Assembly (NCBI RefSeq): GCF_013359935.1 | Contig: NZ_JABMCB010000190.1 | Coordinates: forward strand, 62,001 to 126,000 | Reading direction: 5' to 3' | DNA length: 64,000 nucleotides | Origin: Paenibacillus xylanilyticus | GTDB lineage: Bacteria; Bacillota; Bacilli; Paenibacillales; Paenibacillaceae | Shown: piece by piece, positions 1 to 8,360 of the stretch | How positions within the stretch are numbered: position 1 is the first letter of the stretch | Layout of the letters: the number at the start of each line of letters is the position of its first letter | Translations under genes and position numbers: made by a program | Notes under the pieces: model-generated | Seen by the model: only the letters and a program-made list of their open reading frames with translations | Told to the model about the DNA's origin: nothing | Database searches by the model: none

Positions 1-362
1 GAATAGACGATCCCTATAATCAGTAAGGAAAATTGCGCAATGACCAGACCGCCTGCAACCGCGTATGTATTGAAATACTGCGGAAAGCGCATCGATATGA
101 ATATACCGAGCACAGCGAGTGCCGCTCTTGTCAAAAATCCCAGGTTCACACGCTTCAAGTTACCTTCTGCCGCATCATCAGACATTTTCCTTACTTTGTA
201 GCCCAGGTAAAATGCATTGATCCAGCTAATTCCCGTACCCAGGGCCAGTCCCAAAGCAATTGTCTCCACACGTGGCATAAAGGCCGCTGCGAGAAAACAA
301 ATCATAAGAAAGTACATGATGAAAACAGTCATCCATCTGCGGTATCTGGTTAGTTCACTCAT
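1..362 (-). CDS. atpI: ATP synthase protein I (AtpI), 3' part cut by the window edge
   Basis: The reading frame starts at the ATG at 362 (MSELTRYRRWMTVF...) and runs off the left edge, so the C-terminus is missing. About 120 residues are visible, with hydrophobic membrane segments separated by a short basic loop (GYKVRKM), as in the small AtpI family. AtpI helps assemble the c-ring of the F1Fo ATP synthase and is normally the first gene of the atp operon. Its ATG overlaps the end of the preceding gene by 8 bases, so the two are probably translationally coupled. The atp structural genes should follow beyond the left edge. Confidence 0.85.
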   Translation of the reverse strand, partial: MSELTRYRRWMTVFIMYFLMICFLAAAFMPRVETIALGLALGTGISWINAFYLGYKVRKMSDDAAEGNLKRVNLGFLTRAALAVLGIFISMRFPQYFNTYAVAGGLVIAQFSLLIIGIVY

Positions 363-609
363 CACTGTCCCCCATGAATTTTTTCGCGATAAAGTAGATG
401 CTTACACCGCCTGCGGCCAGAAAAAAGAGAACGCTTACGGCGATCCATATTCCATTACCTCCAATGGTCTTGTCCAACCAGGAGCCAGCGTAATATCCGG
501 CAACAGCGAGAATGGCAATCTCGATCCCAAATGCTGTCACGAGCCCCATCGCTTTCCATACGTTATCGTCATGGTTACGGGATGAATTTGGTTTGTTCGA
601 ATCGGCCAT
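355..609 (-). CDS. atpZ: AtpZ/AtpI-family small membrane protein
   Basis: A protein of about 84 residues with two hydrophobic segments: VTAFGIEIAILAVAGYYAG, then the stretch after DKTIGGNGIWIAV. This is the usual layout of AtpZ, which accompanies AtpI at the head of atp operons and has been linked to magnesium or calcium handling and ATP synthase assembly. I chose the ATG at 609 because AAGGGTGG lies 8 bases upstream. An in-frame GTG at 621 overlaps that ribosome site and is unlikely. The stop overlaps the start of atpI. The 175 bases upstream (622-796) should hold the atp operon promoter, but I see no convincing -35/-10 pair there. Confidence 0.82.
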   Translation of the reverse strand: MADSNKPNSSRNHDDNVWKAMGLVTAFGIEIAILAVAGYYAGSWLDKTIGGNGIWIAVSVLFFLAAGGVSIYFIAKKFMGDSDE

Positions 610-796
610 TTTCCACGCCACCCTTGCAATCCCAGTTAATTTTACTGAATGATGAGAGCCTTTGTCAATTGATTGATTTTAGCGTTTTAAAGGGTAAAAC
701 GGCAGGTTTACAGGCCCCCGGGAGCCCATAAACCCGCGTAAACCGTACAGTTTAACTGTATGCTGTACCCTTTGGAATTCAGTCAGAAAAAACGAA

Positions 797-1954
797 TTAT
801 TTTTTGAATTTTCTGTGAAATGATTCCGGACGTTCATTATTTATGCCAAAATGGTGCAAAATCGCATTGACAATTCTTTCCGAAGCATGTCCATCACCGT
901 ATGGATTGGCAGCTTGACTCATGCTTGCATACAGTGTTTCGTCTGTAAGCAGAGCTCTGGTCCGCTCATATACACGTTCCTCAACCGTACCCACCAGCTC
1001 CAACGTTCCGGCTTCGATGCCTTCCGGGCGCTCCGTGGTATCCCGCAGAACGAGCACTGGCACACCAAACGAAGGCGCTTCTTCCTGCAAACCGCCTGAA
1101 TCCGTCAAAATCAAGTGAGTATGCGGGTAAAAATTATGCAAATCCACGACGTCTAGTGGATCAATCAATTGAATACGGGGATGATTCCCCAAAATCGCGT
1201 GAGCCGGCTCCTTCACAGCAGGACTTGGATGCACCGGATACACGATGGCAATATCTTCGAACTCGTCGGCAATCCGTTTGACGGCCTGGAATATGTTGCG
1301 GTGAGGCTCGCCTTGGGATTCACGGCGGTGAGCGGTCATCAGCACAAGACGTTTGCCCTGTGCCCATTCAAGTACCGGATGTGTGTAATCCTGCCGTACT
1401 GTATATTGAAACACATCTGTTACCGTGTTGCCTGTGACATACGTACTAGACTCCGGTTTATTTTCTTTGGCAAGGTTGGAGAAAGACCAATCCGTCGGTG
1501 CAAAATGCAGGTCTGCAAGCACACCGGTTAACTGACGGTTCATCTCTTCCGGGTATGGAGACAGCTTGTTCCATGTACGAAGACCGGCTTCCACATGGCC
1601 CACCTGAATCTGCTGCAGAAACGCAGCATAGCTGGCTACAAACGTAGTCAGCGTATCCCCGTGAACAAGCACGATATCGGGTTTCGCTTCGCGCAGAACA
1701 GGCTCCAAGCCTCCAAGCACACGAATCGTAATTTCATTCAACGTCTGACGATCTTTCATGACGTCCAGATCATAGTCCGGTTGAATGTTAAACACCTCAA
1801 GAACCTGATCCAGCATTTGACGATGCTGTGCGGTCACACAGACGATGGATTCGATAGATTCGGGATGTTTCTGAAGTTCCAAAATAAGCGGAGCCATCTT
1901 GATGGCCTCCGGACGAACTCCGAATATCGTCATGACTTTAATTTTGTTGGACAT
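797..1954 (-). CDS. mnaA: UDP-N-acetylglucosamine 2-epimerase (non-hydrolysing)
   Basis: Interconverts UDP-GlcNAc and UDP-ManNAc, the cytoplasmic precursor for the wall teichoic acid linkage unit and other ManNAc polymers. At 385 residues it has the family's normal length. Seen directly are the N-terminal TIFGVRPEAIKMAPL, the central HVEAGLRT, and the C-terminal nucleotide-binding LTDSGGLQEEAPSFGVPVL followed by RDTTERPE. The start at 1954 has AAAAGGGG about 10 bases upstream. It lies downstream of upp with 38 bases between, so the two may be co-transcribed. The mnaA-upp-glyA arrangement beside atp matches Bacillus. Confidence 0.93.
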   Translation of the reverse strand: MSNKIKVMTIFGVRPEAIKMAPLILELQKHPESIESIVCVTAQHRQMLDQVLEVFNIQPDYDLDVMKDRQTLNEITIRVLGGLEPVLREAKPDIVLVHGDTLTTFVASYAAFLQQIQVGHVEAGLRTWNKLSPYPEEMNRQLTGVLADLHFAPTDWSFSNLAKENKPESSTYVTGNTVTDVFQYTVRQDYTHPVLEWAQGKRLVLMTAHRRESQGEPHRNIFQAVKRIADEFEDIAIVYPVHPSPAVKEPAHAILGNHPRIQLIDPLDVVDLHNFYPHTHLILTDSGGLQEEAPSFGVPVLVLRDTTERPEGIEAGTLELVGTVEERVYERTRALLTDETLYASMSQAANPYGDGHASERIVNAILHHFGINNERPESFHRKFKK

Positions 1955-1992
1955 TCAAACAAAGCCCCTTTTCTATTCAGCATGCAGCATGC

Positions 1993-2622
1993 TTATTTAG
2001 TGCCGTACAGACGGTCTCCTGCATCTCCCAGTCCGGGAACGATATAACCGTGATCATCCAGACGGTCGTCCAGTGCGGCCACGTAGATGTCCACATCGGG
2101 ATGTGCATCCTGAACTGCTTTAACACCCTCAGGAGCTGCAACAAGGTTCATCATTTTGATTTGAGTGCAGCCGCGTTTTTTCAACACGTCAATAGCAGCA
2201 ATGGCCGAACCACCAGTTGCCAGCATCGGATCAATCACAATCAATTGGCGCTCTGTCACGTCTGTAGGCAGTTTGGTGTAGTATTCTACCGGTTGCAGTG
2301 TTTCCGGATCACGGAACAGACCGACATGTCCAACTTTTGCAGCTGGCAACAATTTCACAACGCCATCGAGCATTCCGAGTCCTGCACGCAGAATCGGCAC
2401 CAGTCCGAGCATACGTCCGGAAATGACTTTGCCTTGTGTTTCAGCTACAGGAGTTTGTACATCAATTGTCTCCAGTTCAACATCTCTTGTAATCTCATAA
2501 GCCATCAACGTTGCTACTTCGTCCACCAATTCTCGAAAATCTTTCGTATTCGTACGCATATCGCGTATAAACGTCAGTTTGTGTTGAATCAAAGGGTGAT
2601 CACATATTACTAATTTTCCCAT
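1993..2622 (-). CDS. upp: uracil phosphoribosyltransferase
   Basis: Salvages uracil by joining it to PRPP to give UMP. The 209-residue length is exactly typical. The PRPP-binding loop [16 protein letters not shown] (about residues 130-145) and the uracil-binding C-terminus ([15 protein letters not shown]) are both present. The ATG at 2622 has GGAGGG 9 bases upstream. A terminator separates it from glyA, and it has its own candidate promoter, so it is probably transcribed separately. The window also carries a pyrimidine-degradation locus, so uracil can be either salvaged here or catabolised there. Confidence 0.96.
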   Translation of the reverse strand: MGKLVICDHPLIQHKLTFIRDMRTNTKDFRELVDEVATLMAYEITRDVELETIDVQTPVAETQGKVISGRMLGLVPILRAGLGMLDGVVKLLPAAKVGHVGLFRDPETLQPVEYYTKLPTDVTERQLIVIDPMLATGGSAIAAIDVLKKRGCTQIKMMNLVAAPEGVKAVQDAHPDVDIYVAALDDRLDDHGYIVPGLGDAGDRLYGTK

Positions 2623-2707
2623 CTAATTTGTCCCTCCGGTAAGTTCTTCATGTTCAGCATTTCCAATAATGCCTAATCATCATTCATAGGCCCGATAAAT
2701 CCTGTAT

Positions 2708-2716
2708 ATTATATCA
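2708..2716 (-). promoter_or_regulatory. candidate extended -10 promoter of upp
   Basis: On the minus strand the sequence reads TGATATAAT, a TG-N-TATAAT extended -10 box, about 90 bases upstream of the upp ATG. No good -35 hexamer sits 17 bases further up, as is allowed for extended -10 promoters. The call rests on consensus match alone. Confidence 0.45.
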
Positions 2717-2777
2717 TCACCTACACCGAATTACACCATCAAAGGACATGTAATCATTACAGAAAACCGAATACTAT

Positions 2778-2818
2778 AAAAATAGGACCGGAAACTTGGC
2801 ATGTTCCGGTCCTTTTTG
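2778..2818 (-). terminator. intrinsic terminator after glyA
   Basis: A 10-bp stem (AGGACCGGAA / TTCCGGTCCT) with an 11-base loop, flanked by A/T runs on both sides. On the minus strand it is followed by ATTTTTATAG, 35 bases past the glyA stop. It separates glyA from upp. Confidence 0.8.
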
Positions 2819-2852
2819 CTCTAGATGTGGGTTGTTTCCATTGGTGAATGGA

Positions 2853-4100
2853 CTAGTATTTCAGATCAGTGTACAGCGGGAATTGGTCCGTAAGTGCCGT
2901 TACTTCTGCACGAGCTTCATCCAGCTTCGCTGTATCTTTCGGATTTTTCAATGTTTTGGCAATGATTTTACCAATAGCAACCATAGCCTCTTCGTTCATA
3001 CCACGGGAAGTGGCTGCCGGGGTACCAATACGAATACCACTGGTTACAAACGGGCTGGTAGGATCAAATGGAATTGCATTTTTGTTCACGGTAATACCGA
3101 TGGAGTCGAGAACATGCTCGGCTTCCTTACCTGTGATGTTCACGCTGCGTGTGTCGATCAGCATCAGGTGGTTGTCTGTACCCCCGGATACGATGTTCAA
3201 TCCTTCGGCAATCAATGTTTCTGCCAATACCTGAGCATTCTTCACTACGTTCTGTGCGTATGTTTTGAATGAAGGCTGCAGCGCCTCACCCAATGCTACC
3301 GCTTTGGAAGCAATAACGTGCATCAAAGGTCCGCCTTGGGAACCCGGGAATACGGCTTTATCAATCGCGGCAGCCCAGGATTTGCGGCACAGAATCATAC
3401 CACCACGAGGTCCGCGCAGCGTTTTGTGTGTTGTTGTTGTTACAAAATGAGCATGTGGAACCGGGCTCGGATGCAATCCGGCTGCAACCAGTCCTGCAAT
3501 GTGGGCCATGTCCACCATGAACAATGCGCCTACGTCATTGGCGATGGAAGCCAGTTTTTCAAAATCAATGGTACGCGGATATGCGCTTGCACCTGCAACG
3601 ATCAGACGAGGGCGATGCTTAAATGCCGCTTTGCGCACTTCATCATAATCGATCAGGAACGTATCTTCCTGTACGCCATAAGCCACGAAATTGTACAGCA
3701 AACCGGATGCATTCACCGGGCTGCCGTGAGTCAGGTGTCCACCATGAGCAAGGTTCATGCCCAGTACCGTGTCGCCAGGTTTCAGGGCTGCAAGGTACAC
3801 TGCCATATTCGCTTGTGCTCCGGAGTGAGGCTGCACGTTCACATGCTCAGCACCAAACAGCTCCTTCGCGCGGTCACGTGCGATATCCTCCACGACATCC
3901 ACGTGCTCGCAGCCACCATAATAACGTTTGCCTGGGTATCCTTCAGCGTACTTGTTCGTCAGTACAGATCCAAGTGCCTCAATTACCGCTTCACTTACGA
4001 TGTTCTCGGATGCAATCAGCTCAATGTTGTTCTGTTGACGTTTCAGTTCAAGATTCATCGCTTCTAGTACTGCAGGGTCATTCTTGCGCAATTGTTCCAT
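2853..4100 (-). CDS. glyA: serine hydroxymethyltransferase
   Basis: PLP enzyme that converts serine and tetrahydrofolate to glycine and 5,10-methylene-THF, the main source of one-carbon units. The 415 residues match the family. Visible are [13 protein letters not shown] near the N-terminus, the PLP lysine motif [15 protein letters not shown] (Lys near residue 226), and the folate-side [14 protein letters not shown]. The ATG at 4100 follows GGGAGGAATTAAAC. It lies downstream of ywlG behind a ZTP riboswitch, which fits one-carbon/purine control. The 250-base gap between ywlG and glyA is filled by a structured repeat, which could alter read-through from the riboswitch. Confidence 0.97.
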   Translation of the reverse strand: MEQLRKNDPAVLEAMNLELKRQQNNIELIASENIVSEAVIEALGSVLTNKYAEGYPGKRYYGGCEHVDVVEDIARDRAKELFGAEHVNVQPHSGAQANMAVYLAALKPGDTVLGMNLAHGGHLTHGSPVNASGLLYNFVAYGVQEDTFLIDYDEVRKAAFKHRPRLIVAGASAYPRTIDFEKLASIANDVGALFMVDMAHIAGLVAAGLHPSPVPHAHFVTTTTHKTLRGPRGGMILCRKSWAAAIDKAVFPGSQGGPLMHVIASKAVALGEALQPSFKTYAQNVVKNAQVLAETLIAEGLNIVSGGTDNHLMLIDTRSVNITGKEAEHVLDSIGITVNKNAIPFDPTSPFVTSGIRIGTPAATSRGMNEEAMVAIGKIIAKTLKNPKDTAKLDEARAEVTALTDQFPLYTDLKY

Positions 4101-4150
4101 GTTTAATTCCTCCCAGGTATAAGTGAAGTTATAAAACGAAACTGTCAGGT

Positions 4151-4332
4151 TACACTTGCCACTTCGAATGCAGAACCATCTTCAGATCGCTGTTATCCCC
4201 GGATTTTTTTGAATCCCCTTTATAGGGAAATCCGGTGATAGCCTGTGCTTCCGATGCAGCTTTCTTTCAGAAAGCTTTCAGGCGAACACTTCGTTTCTCT
4301 AGATTGGTTCTGCACTCTCCGTTTTCGTGTAA
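4151..4332. repeat. structured intergenic element, copy A
   Basis: An imperfectly palindromic element of about 180 bp. It is bounded by TTACAC (4151-4156) and GTGTAA (4327-4332). An inner perfect 9-bp stem is GCAGAACCA (4170-4178) with TGGTTCTGC (4305-4313). It shares the block GATCGCTGTTATCCCCGGAT and the later CGAAC..TTCG..TTCTC and CTCTCCGTT blocks with a second copy at 58863-59013, where the inner stem has a different but still perfectly paired sequence. An internal arm pairs CCGGATTT with AAATCCGG and TATC with GATA. An additional AGCTTTCT/AGAAAGCT hairpin occurs only in this copy. No protein is encoded. Function unknown. Confidence 0.75.
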
Positions 4333-4365
4333 ACATTATTTTCGCTTTATAGTAGGTTGAAGATT

Positions 4366-4959
4366 TTAGTCGCAAAATGTCGAATCTGGTTGCTCTTCCA
4401 TACGATACACCGCGCGTTCGCCGCCAATCAACTTCGGACGGGTCAAGGCTGTCGTTACACGGGCTTCCCCGATGTAGCGAAGTGCTGTACGGAACGGGAC
4501 TGCCACATGCCGTAAATGCATGCCAATCATCGTTTCCCCGATATCCATTCCCGCGTGAGCCTGCACATGTTCGGCCAGGCAGGGATCACTCAGCGAGCGA
4601 TATGCTGCGGATGCCATGGAACCGCCTGCCTTGGGAACGGGGACGGCCCCCACCTCGGTCAAACCAAGACGTGTGAGCAATGAACGCTCCATCACCAGCG
4701 CACGGTTTAAATGTTCACAGCACTGGAACACAGGCTCGAAGCCGAATTCCTGCTGCACCTCGCGGATACCCGCAAGAAGCTGCTGTGCCACTTCAATCGC
4801 ACCACTTGTACCAATTTTCTGGCCTGCGACTTCACTTGTACTTGTACCGATCACCACGATCTGTCCAGGCCCAAGCTGTCCGGCATGTGCCAGTTCTCGC
4901 AGAATGGATGCGGTCTGTTCCTGCAATCCGGGTTGTTCCGAATCTAACTCAATAGTCAT
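4366..4959 (-). CDS. ywlG: TIGR01440/DUF436 family protein, YwlG-like
   Basis: A conserved Firmicute protein of unknown biochemical role that sits beside glyA in many genomes. The 197 residues contain the family signatures VIGTSTSEVAGQKIGTSGA, a CCEHLNRAL motif, and a glycine-rich VPKAGGSMASAAY stretch. I chose the ATG at 4959 because GGGAGG lies 7 bases upstream. A further in-frame ATG 39 bases upstream has no ribosome site. It is the first gene after the ZTP riboswitch, so expression is predicted to rise when the purine intermediate ZTP accumulates. The shared control with glyA hints at a one-carbon link, but that is inference. Confidence 0.88.
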   Translation of the reverse strand: MTIELDSEQPGLQEQTASILRELAHAGQLGPGQIVVIGTSTSEVAGQKIGTSGAIEVAQQLLAGIREVQQEFGFEPVFQCCEHLNRALVMERSLLTRLGLTEVGAVPVPKAGGSMASAAYRSLSDPCLAEHVQAHAGMDIGETMIGMHLRHVAVPFRTALRYIGEARVTTALTRPKLIGGERAVYRMEEQPDSTFCD

Positions 4960-5065
4960 CCTATCGCCTCCCGATAAAATCATGCCTGACTTCCTCACGG
5001 CTGCCCGATTTTGTATTCATGCACGGCATTTCAGGTACTATTATAGCGAATAATCAGATGAAAGA

Positions 5066-5107
5066 CGAAAAAAAGAGCAGTCTGCGGGTACCGCAGAATT
5101 GCTCTTT
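5066..5107 (-). terminator. riboswitch-controlled intrinsic terminator
   Basis: On the minus strand AAGAGCA..CTGCGG..CCGCAG..TGCTCTT folds into a long hairpin, followed by seven or more U residues (the A-run at 5068-5074). It begins directly after the pseudoknot end of the ZTP aptamer and about 105 bases before the ywlG start, which is where an expression platform belongs. Ligand binding would be expected to prevent formation of this stem. Confidence 0.85.
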
Positions 5108-5185
5108 TGCCCAGGCGACCGGCCGTTTGTTCCGGTGCTCCATTGTGGTTGTGCCCACTTCGTCGCCAGTTACACCGGATCCCTG
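5108..5185 (-). ncRNA. ZTP riboswitch aptamer (pfl motif)
   Basis: The minus strand carries the conserved pfl blocks in order: GGTGTAACTGGCG, then GGGCACAACCACA, then GGAGCACCGG, and finally CGGCCGG followed by CGCCTGGGCA. The GAGCACC and GCCTGGGC segments with the linker are the ZTP/ZMP-binding pseudoknot. The class senses the purine intermediate ZTP and usually controls folate or purine genes such as glyA, folD and purH. Here it precedes ywlG-glyA. A candidate coding frame across this stretch (5031-5258) is explained by the RNA and should not be annotated. No secondary structure program was run, so the call rests on recognised conserved blocks and context. Confidence 0.88.
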
Positions 5186-5321
5186 TTTTCCCCTTCATCA
5201 TAAAACAACCTGCGTCTAAAATCAACGGGTATTTTACACCACATGTTCGTTTTTTCATATGAAACGGAGTCTTAAGATTCGATCGTTACCGCCCAATTAC
5301 ATTTCCCCGCACAGCACCGGT

Positions 5322-5894
5322 TTATCCCAACTTGTCCAGAAGCCGATCCAGTGCGGTCCTGATCTCTGCAGCAGCTATATTATAATCGTCACGGCTGCCG
5401 CCGAACGGGTCGGATATATCAAAGCTCGGAATGCGTTGGCGGATCTCAATCACGCGCTCACGCTCTGACGCCAGAATCTCCTGACCCAGTGCACGTTTCA
5501 GCTCCAGTGTCGCAAACAGGCTGTCCAGTTCCTGAAGATCATTCAGAACCTGCTCATCATTTTCCACATACTCTTTCAGGGTATACGTCTTGTGGACCGA
5601 ATCCGGGAAAACCTGCATTACATGCTGCTTGTGGCTTCGCGTCAATGTAAGGATCAGATCGGCCCAGCCAATGAGGCTCGCACTAAGCTGCGTGGAATGT
5701 GCAGGTCCCTCCACTTGATGATCTCTTAATACGGCTTCGGCATGACGGGAAATCGGCATACCAGTTGTTGCTGCTACACCAGCAGAACGAACCTCTACCT
5801 GAATGCCCCGTTCTGAAGCCAGCTTGCGTAAAAGCCCCTCCGCCATGGGGCTGCGGCACGTATTCCCTGTACATACAAACAAAATATGTTTCAT
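5322..5894 (-). CDS. ywlE: protein arginine phosphatase, YwlE-like (LMW-PTP fold)
   Basis: Low-molecular-weight phosphatase of 190 residues. The P-loop VCTGNTCRS gives catalytic Cys8 and Arg14. Thr12 in that loop is the residue known to favour phospho-arginine over phospho-tyrosine in Bacillus YwlE. The acid motif ISDPFGG is at the C-terminal end. YwlE opposes the McsB arginine kinase that marks proteins for ClpCP. The ATG at 5894 has GGGGAGG 9 bases upstream. Longer upstream starts (to 6002) lack a ribosome site. It lies between mntP and the riboswitch, as in the B. subtilis ywl cluster. Confidence 0.92.
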   Translation of the reverse strand: MKHILFVCTGNTCRSPMAEGLLRKLASERGIQVEVRSAGVAATTGMPISRHAEAVLRDHQVEGPAHSTQLSASLIGWADLILTLTRSHKQHVMQVFPDSVHKTYTLKEYVENDEQVLNDLQELDSLFATLELKRALGQEILASERERVIEIRQRIPSFDISDPFGGSRDDYNIAAAEIRTALDRLLDKLG

Positions 5895-6020
5895 TGTGAT
5901 AGCCTCCCCATTTCGCAAATGTTGTCGAATGATGCCATATTTTAATTTTAAACGAAGCATATTTGAAAGAAAATAGGTATGACTGCACAATGCTGCAAGC
6001 ATTCCGCGTGAATGGCTGTT

Positions 6021-6587
6021 TTAAAATATAAACAATAGCCCGAAAGCGAGCAGAATGGCTCCACCAATCGCTTCACCGTAATCACCAAGGTTTTGACTCA
6101 CTCGTCTTCCCAGCAGCAGTCCCATCACGGACATGATTCCGCCACATGCGCCGAAAGCCAGTACCGTCAGTACCAGATCGCTGCTAAACATGCCGAGTGA
6201 CACGCCGACGGAAAATGAATCCACACTTACACTGAGCGAAAACAAAATTACACCCAGCATGGATCGGTGATCCACCAGTTTTGTGTCTCCTTCACGGAAC
6301 GCATTCAAAATCATGTGACCACCGAGCAAAACGAGCAACCCGCCTGCAGCATACGTCGTAATGTTTCCAAGGAGAGAACTGACGTATTTCCCCGTATACA
6401 TACCGATCAGCGGCATGATGACATGGAAAAGGGCTGTGACAAAACTGATTCGCAGCACGTCGCGTAAACGAATGCCTTTCATGCCTATCCCAATGCCAAG
6501 CGAGAAGGCATCCAGCCCCAGAGCGACGGCCATGATCAAAATGGTTACCAACTGCCCCAAATGGGCAGATACATCCCACATCCCCAT
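6021..6587 (-). CDS. mntP: manganese efflux pump MntP-like
   Basis: A 188-residue membrane protein with six predicted helices arranged as two homologous halves. Each half carries the family's acidic motif: LGLDAFSLGIGIG in the first half and VSVDSFSVGVSLG in the second. MntP proteins export Mn2+ when it is in excess. I looked for a yybP-ykoY manganese riboswitch upstream (6588-6771) and did not find its conserved core. The start is uncertain: ATG at 6587 (GTATGGGG context) and ATG at 6581 are both possible. Confidence 0.88.
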   Translation of the reverse strand: MGMWDVSAHLGQLVTILIMAVALGLDAFSLGIGIGMKGIRLRDVLRISFVTALFHVIMPLIGMYTGKYVSSLLGNITTYAAGGLLVLLGGHMILNAFREGDTKLVDHRSMLGVILFSLSVSVDSFSVGVSLGMFSSDLVLTVLAFGACGGIMSVMGLLLGRRVSQNLGDYGEAIGGAILLAFGLLFIF

Positions 6588-6771
6588 ACCCCCAAGTCAC
6601 GTAAAGGTTCTTGTACACGATATGCGGACAAGGACACAAACATGACGGGAGATAACCTTGCGCTTCCATTATTCCAAATGTATTCTCCCGAATAGAACAT
6701 ATCCCTTAAGTGAGAGATTCGGATAGGAAGCAGAGATGTAAGCATACGGGCGTTAAAAGGTATGGTCCTAC

Positions 6772-6844
6772 CGGCAGGCAGCGAGTATCGTTGGTCGTCA
6801 CTGCCTGCCGATTAGGCGGACCGGAGAGACAGCAACTCCGGTCC
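6772..6844 (-). other. two tandem strong hairpins after tsaC
   Basis: Hairpin one pairs CGGCAGGCAG (6772-6781) with CTGCCTGCCG (6801-6810). Hairpin two pairs GGACCGGAG (6818-6826) with CTCCGGTCC (6836-6844). Both stems are perfect, but neither is followed by a clear U-run on the minus strand, so they are not textbook intrinsic terminators. They may protect the 3' end of the tsaC transcript or act with Rho. Confidence 0.55.
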
Positions 6845-6849
6845 ACGTG

Positions 6850-8124
6850 TTACTGGTCACCAACCTGTATCAGTTGGTGACCCGCCGCCTTGAGCAGCCG
6901 ATTCATGACGGCTGCTCCCAGCCCTTCGCGTGAGCAGGCTTCAGCCACAATATATGTGGCGCCCTGCTCATCGCAGCTGCGCAGCGCGGCATACAGCCGG
7001 CGCGCTGCTTCTTCGAGCTCGCTGGCATCGCCCAGCGAGAACACGGCATCGGCGCGGTACTGCTCCGCGTGCTCGGCGAATGCCAGCACCGCGGTGCGCT
7101 CTCCGCGCTGCGCCGCCTCCGCGAGGGCGGCGCTGATCCAGGCCGCCACGGCTGGCGGCGGCCCCTCTACCACGCACAGCGACCCTGTGGGCGCATAGTG
7201 CGTGTACTTCATGCCCGGCGAGCGCGGCGCCGGGCTTCCCTCGCCAACGGACCCTTCGGCGAGAATCGCCGGGTCCGTGGCGACACGGGCGGCGACGGCG
7301 GACAGCTGTTCCGCCGTAATGCCGCCAGGGCGCAGGATGGTGACGGTACCGTCGTCACCGACCTGCACCACCGTGGACTCGACACCCACCCCGGTGGGGC
7401 CGCCGTCCACAATGCCGCCGATGCGGCCAGCCAGATCCTCGCTCACATGTGAAGCGAGCGTCGGGCTTGGCCGCCCGGAGCGGTTGGCGCTTGGCGCGGC
7501 CACTGGACACTCGGCCGCGGCAAGCAGCTGCAGAGCCACTGGGTGATCCGGCATGCGTACGGCCACTGTATCCAGACCGGCAGTAACCCGCGGGGAAACT
7601 GCCCCTGCCTTAACCGGCAGCACAAGCGTAAGCGGCCCTGGCCAAAAGGCCTCGATCAGCGCTTCCGCCGCTTCATTCACTTCCGTAACCAGCGGATCCA
7701 GCTGGTCGCGATGCGCAATATGCACAATCAACGGATTGTCTGACGGGCGGCCTTTGGCTTCAAATATCGCCTCTACTGCGGCTGTACTGCGTGCATCTGC
7801 GCCTAATCCGTATACCGTCTCCGTCGGGAACGCTATTGTCTGACCTTGACGAATGCAGGCTGCGGCAGCCTGCAAGTCGGCGAGCGCCTGCTGATAGGCG
7901 CTCCCCTTTTTCACAACAGATCCATGTGCTGTAGCCGTCAGCGAGTCGACTTCTGGCCCGGAAGATGACTCTTCCGCATGTTCACTCATAACAGAATTAC
8001 CCACAATATGAGGAGGTTTCTCGTTCAGCAATGCTCTAACATCCCACATGGAGGTAGGTGATCCTCCCTGAGTTTCCGGAACGCTGTTTTCTGTGAAAAC
8101 ATCTTGTTCATTTTTTCTGTTCAT
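6850..8124 (-). CDS. tsaC: L-threonylcarbamoyladenylate synthase (TsaC/Sua5)
   Basis: Makes threonylcarbamoyl-AMP from threonine, bicarbonate and ATP, the first step of the t6A37 tRNA modification. The YrdC domain occupies roughly residues 75-275 of the 424-residue product. Motifs are AFPTETVYGLGADA, KGRPSDNPLIVHI and APSANRSGRPSPT. The C-terminal Sua5 domain begins after SPGMKYTHYAP. The usual Firmicute form is near 345 residues, so this one has an extra hydrophilic N-terminal extension of about 75 residues. I chose the ATG at 8124 (GGGATGATGG upstream); another in-frame start lies at 8250. Codons from 6900 to 7560 are far richer in G+C than the flanks. Confidence 0.9.
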   Translation of the reverse strand: MNRKNEQDVFTENSVPETQGGSPTSMWDVRALLNEKPPHIVGNSVMSEHAEESSSGPEVDSLTATAHGSVVKKGSAYQQALADLQAAAACIRQGQTIAFPTETVYGLGADARSTAAVEAIFEAKGRPSDNPLIVHIAHRDQLDPLVTEVNEAAEALIEAFWPGPLTLVLPVKAGAVSPRVTAGLDTVAVRMPDHPVALQLLAAAECPVAAPSANRSGRPSPTLASHVSEDLAGRIGGIVDGGPTGVGVESTVVQVGDDGTVTILRPGGITAEQLSAVAARVATDPAILAEGSVGEGSPAPRSPGMKYTHYAPTGSLCVVEGPPPAVAAWISAALAEAAQRGERTAVLAFAEHAEQYRADAVFSLGDASELEEAARRLYAALRSCDEQGATYIVAEACSREGLGAAVMNRLLKAAGHQLIQVGDQ

Positions 8125-8298
8125 ATATCCATCATCCCTAAACTCCAATAGGTTAGTAAACGCGTCCTCTACCTTGGCGGTAGCTGTCTTGCTTATATTT
8201 CGAATACCTATAATTATAGCATATCTGTTCAACCTAAGAATGGGCTCCATGTCTCTCCGCGCAACCCCGTATCAAGGCAGCATTCGGAAACCCGTAGT

Positions 8299-8338
8299 AA
8301 AAGGATCAAAAGGGCAGCTCCCTGAATCGAAGTTGCCC
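8299..8338 (-). terminator. intrinsic terminator after spoIIR
   Basis: On the minus strand GGGCAACTTC pairs, with one mismatch, to GGGAGCTGCCC, followed by TTTTGATCCTTTT. It lies about 20 bases past the spoIIR stop. Confidence 0.65.
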
Positions 8339-8360
8339 TCCATTATGAATGCTCGCAGTA

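Noticed and set aside
5031..5258. A 75-residue minus-strand frame
   Set aside because: It covers the ZTP aptamer and its terminator, which explain the sequence better than protein coding.
6588..6771. Possible manganese riboswitch upstream of mntP
   Set aside because: The conserved yybP-ykoY core sequences were not found on the minus strand.
7069..7452. Long frames on the opposite strand of tsaC (and similarly of prmC)
   Set aside because: They are a by-product of high GC content, which removes stop codons in other frames.
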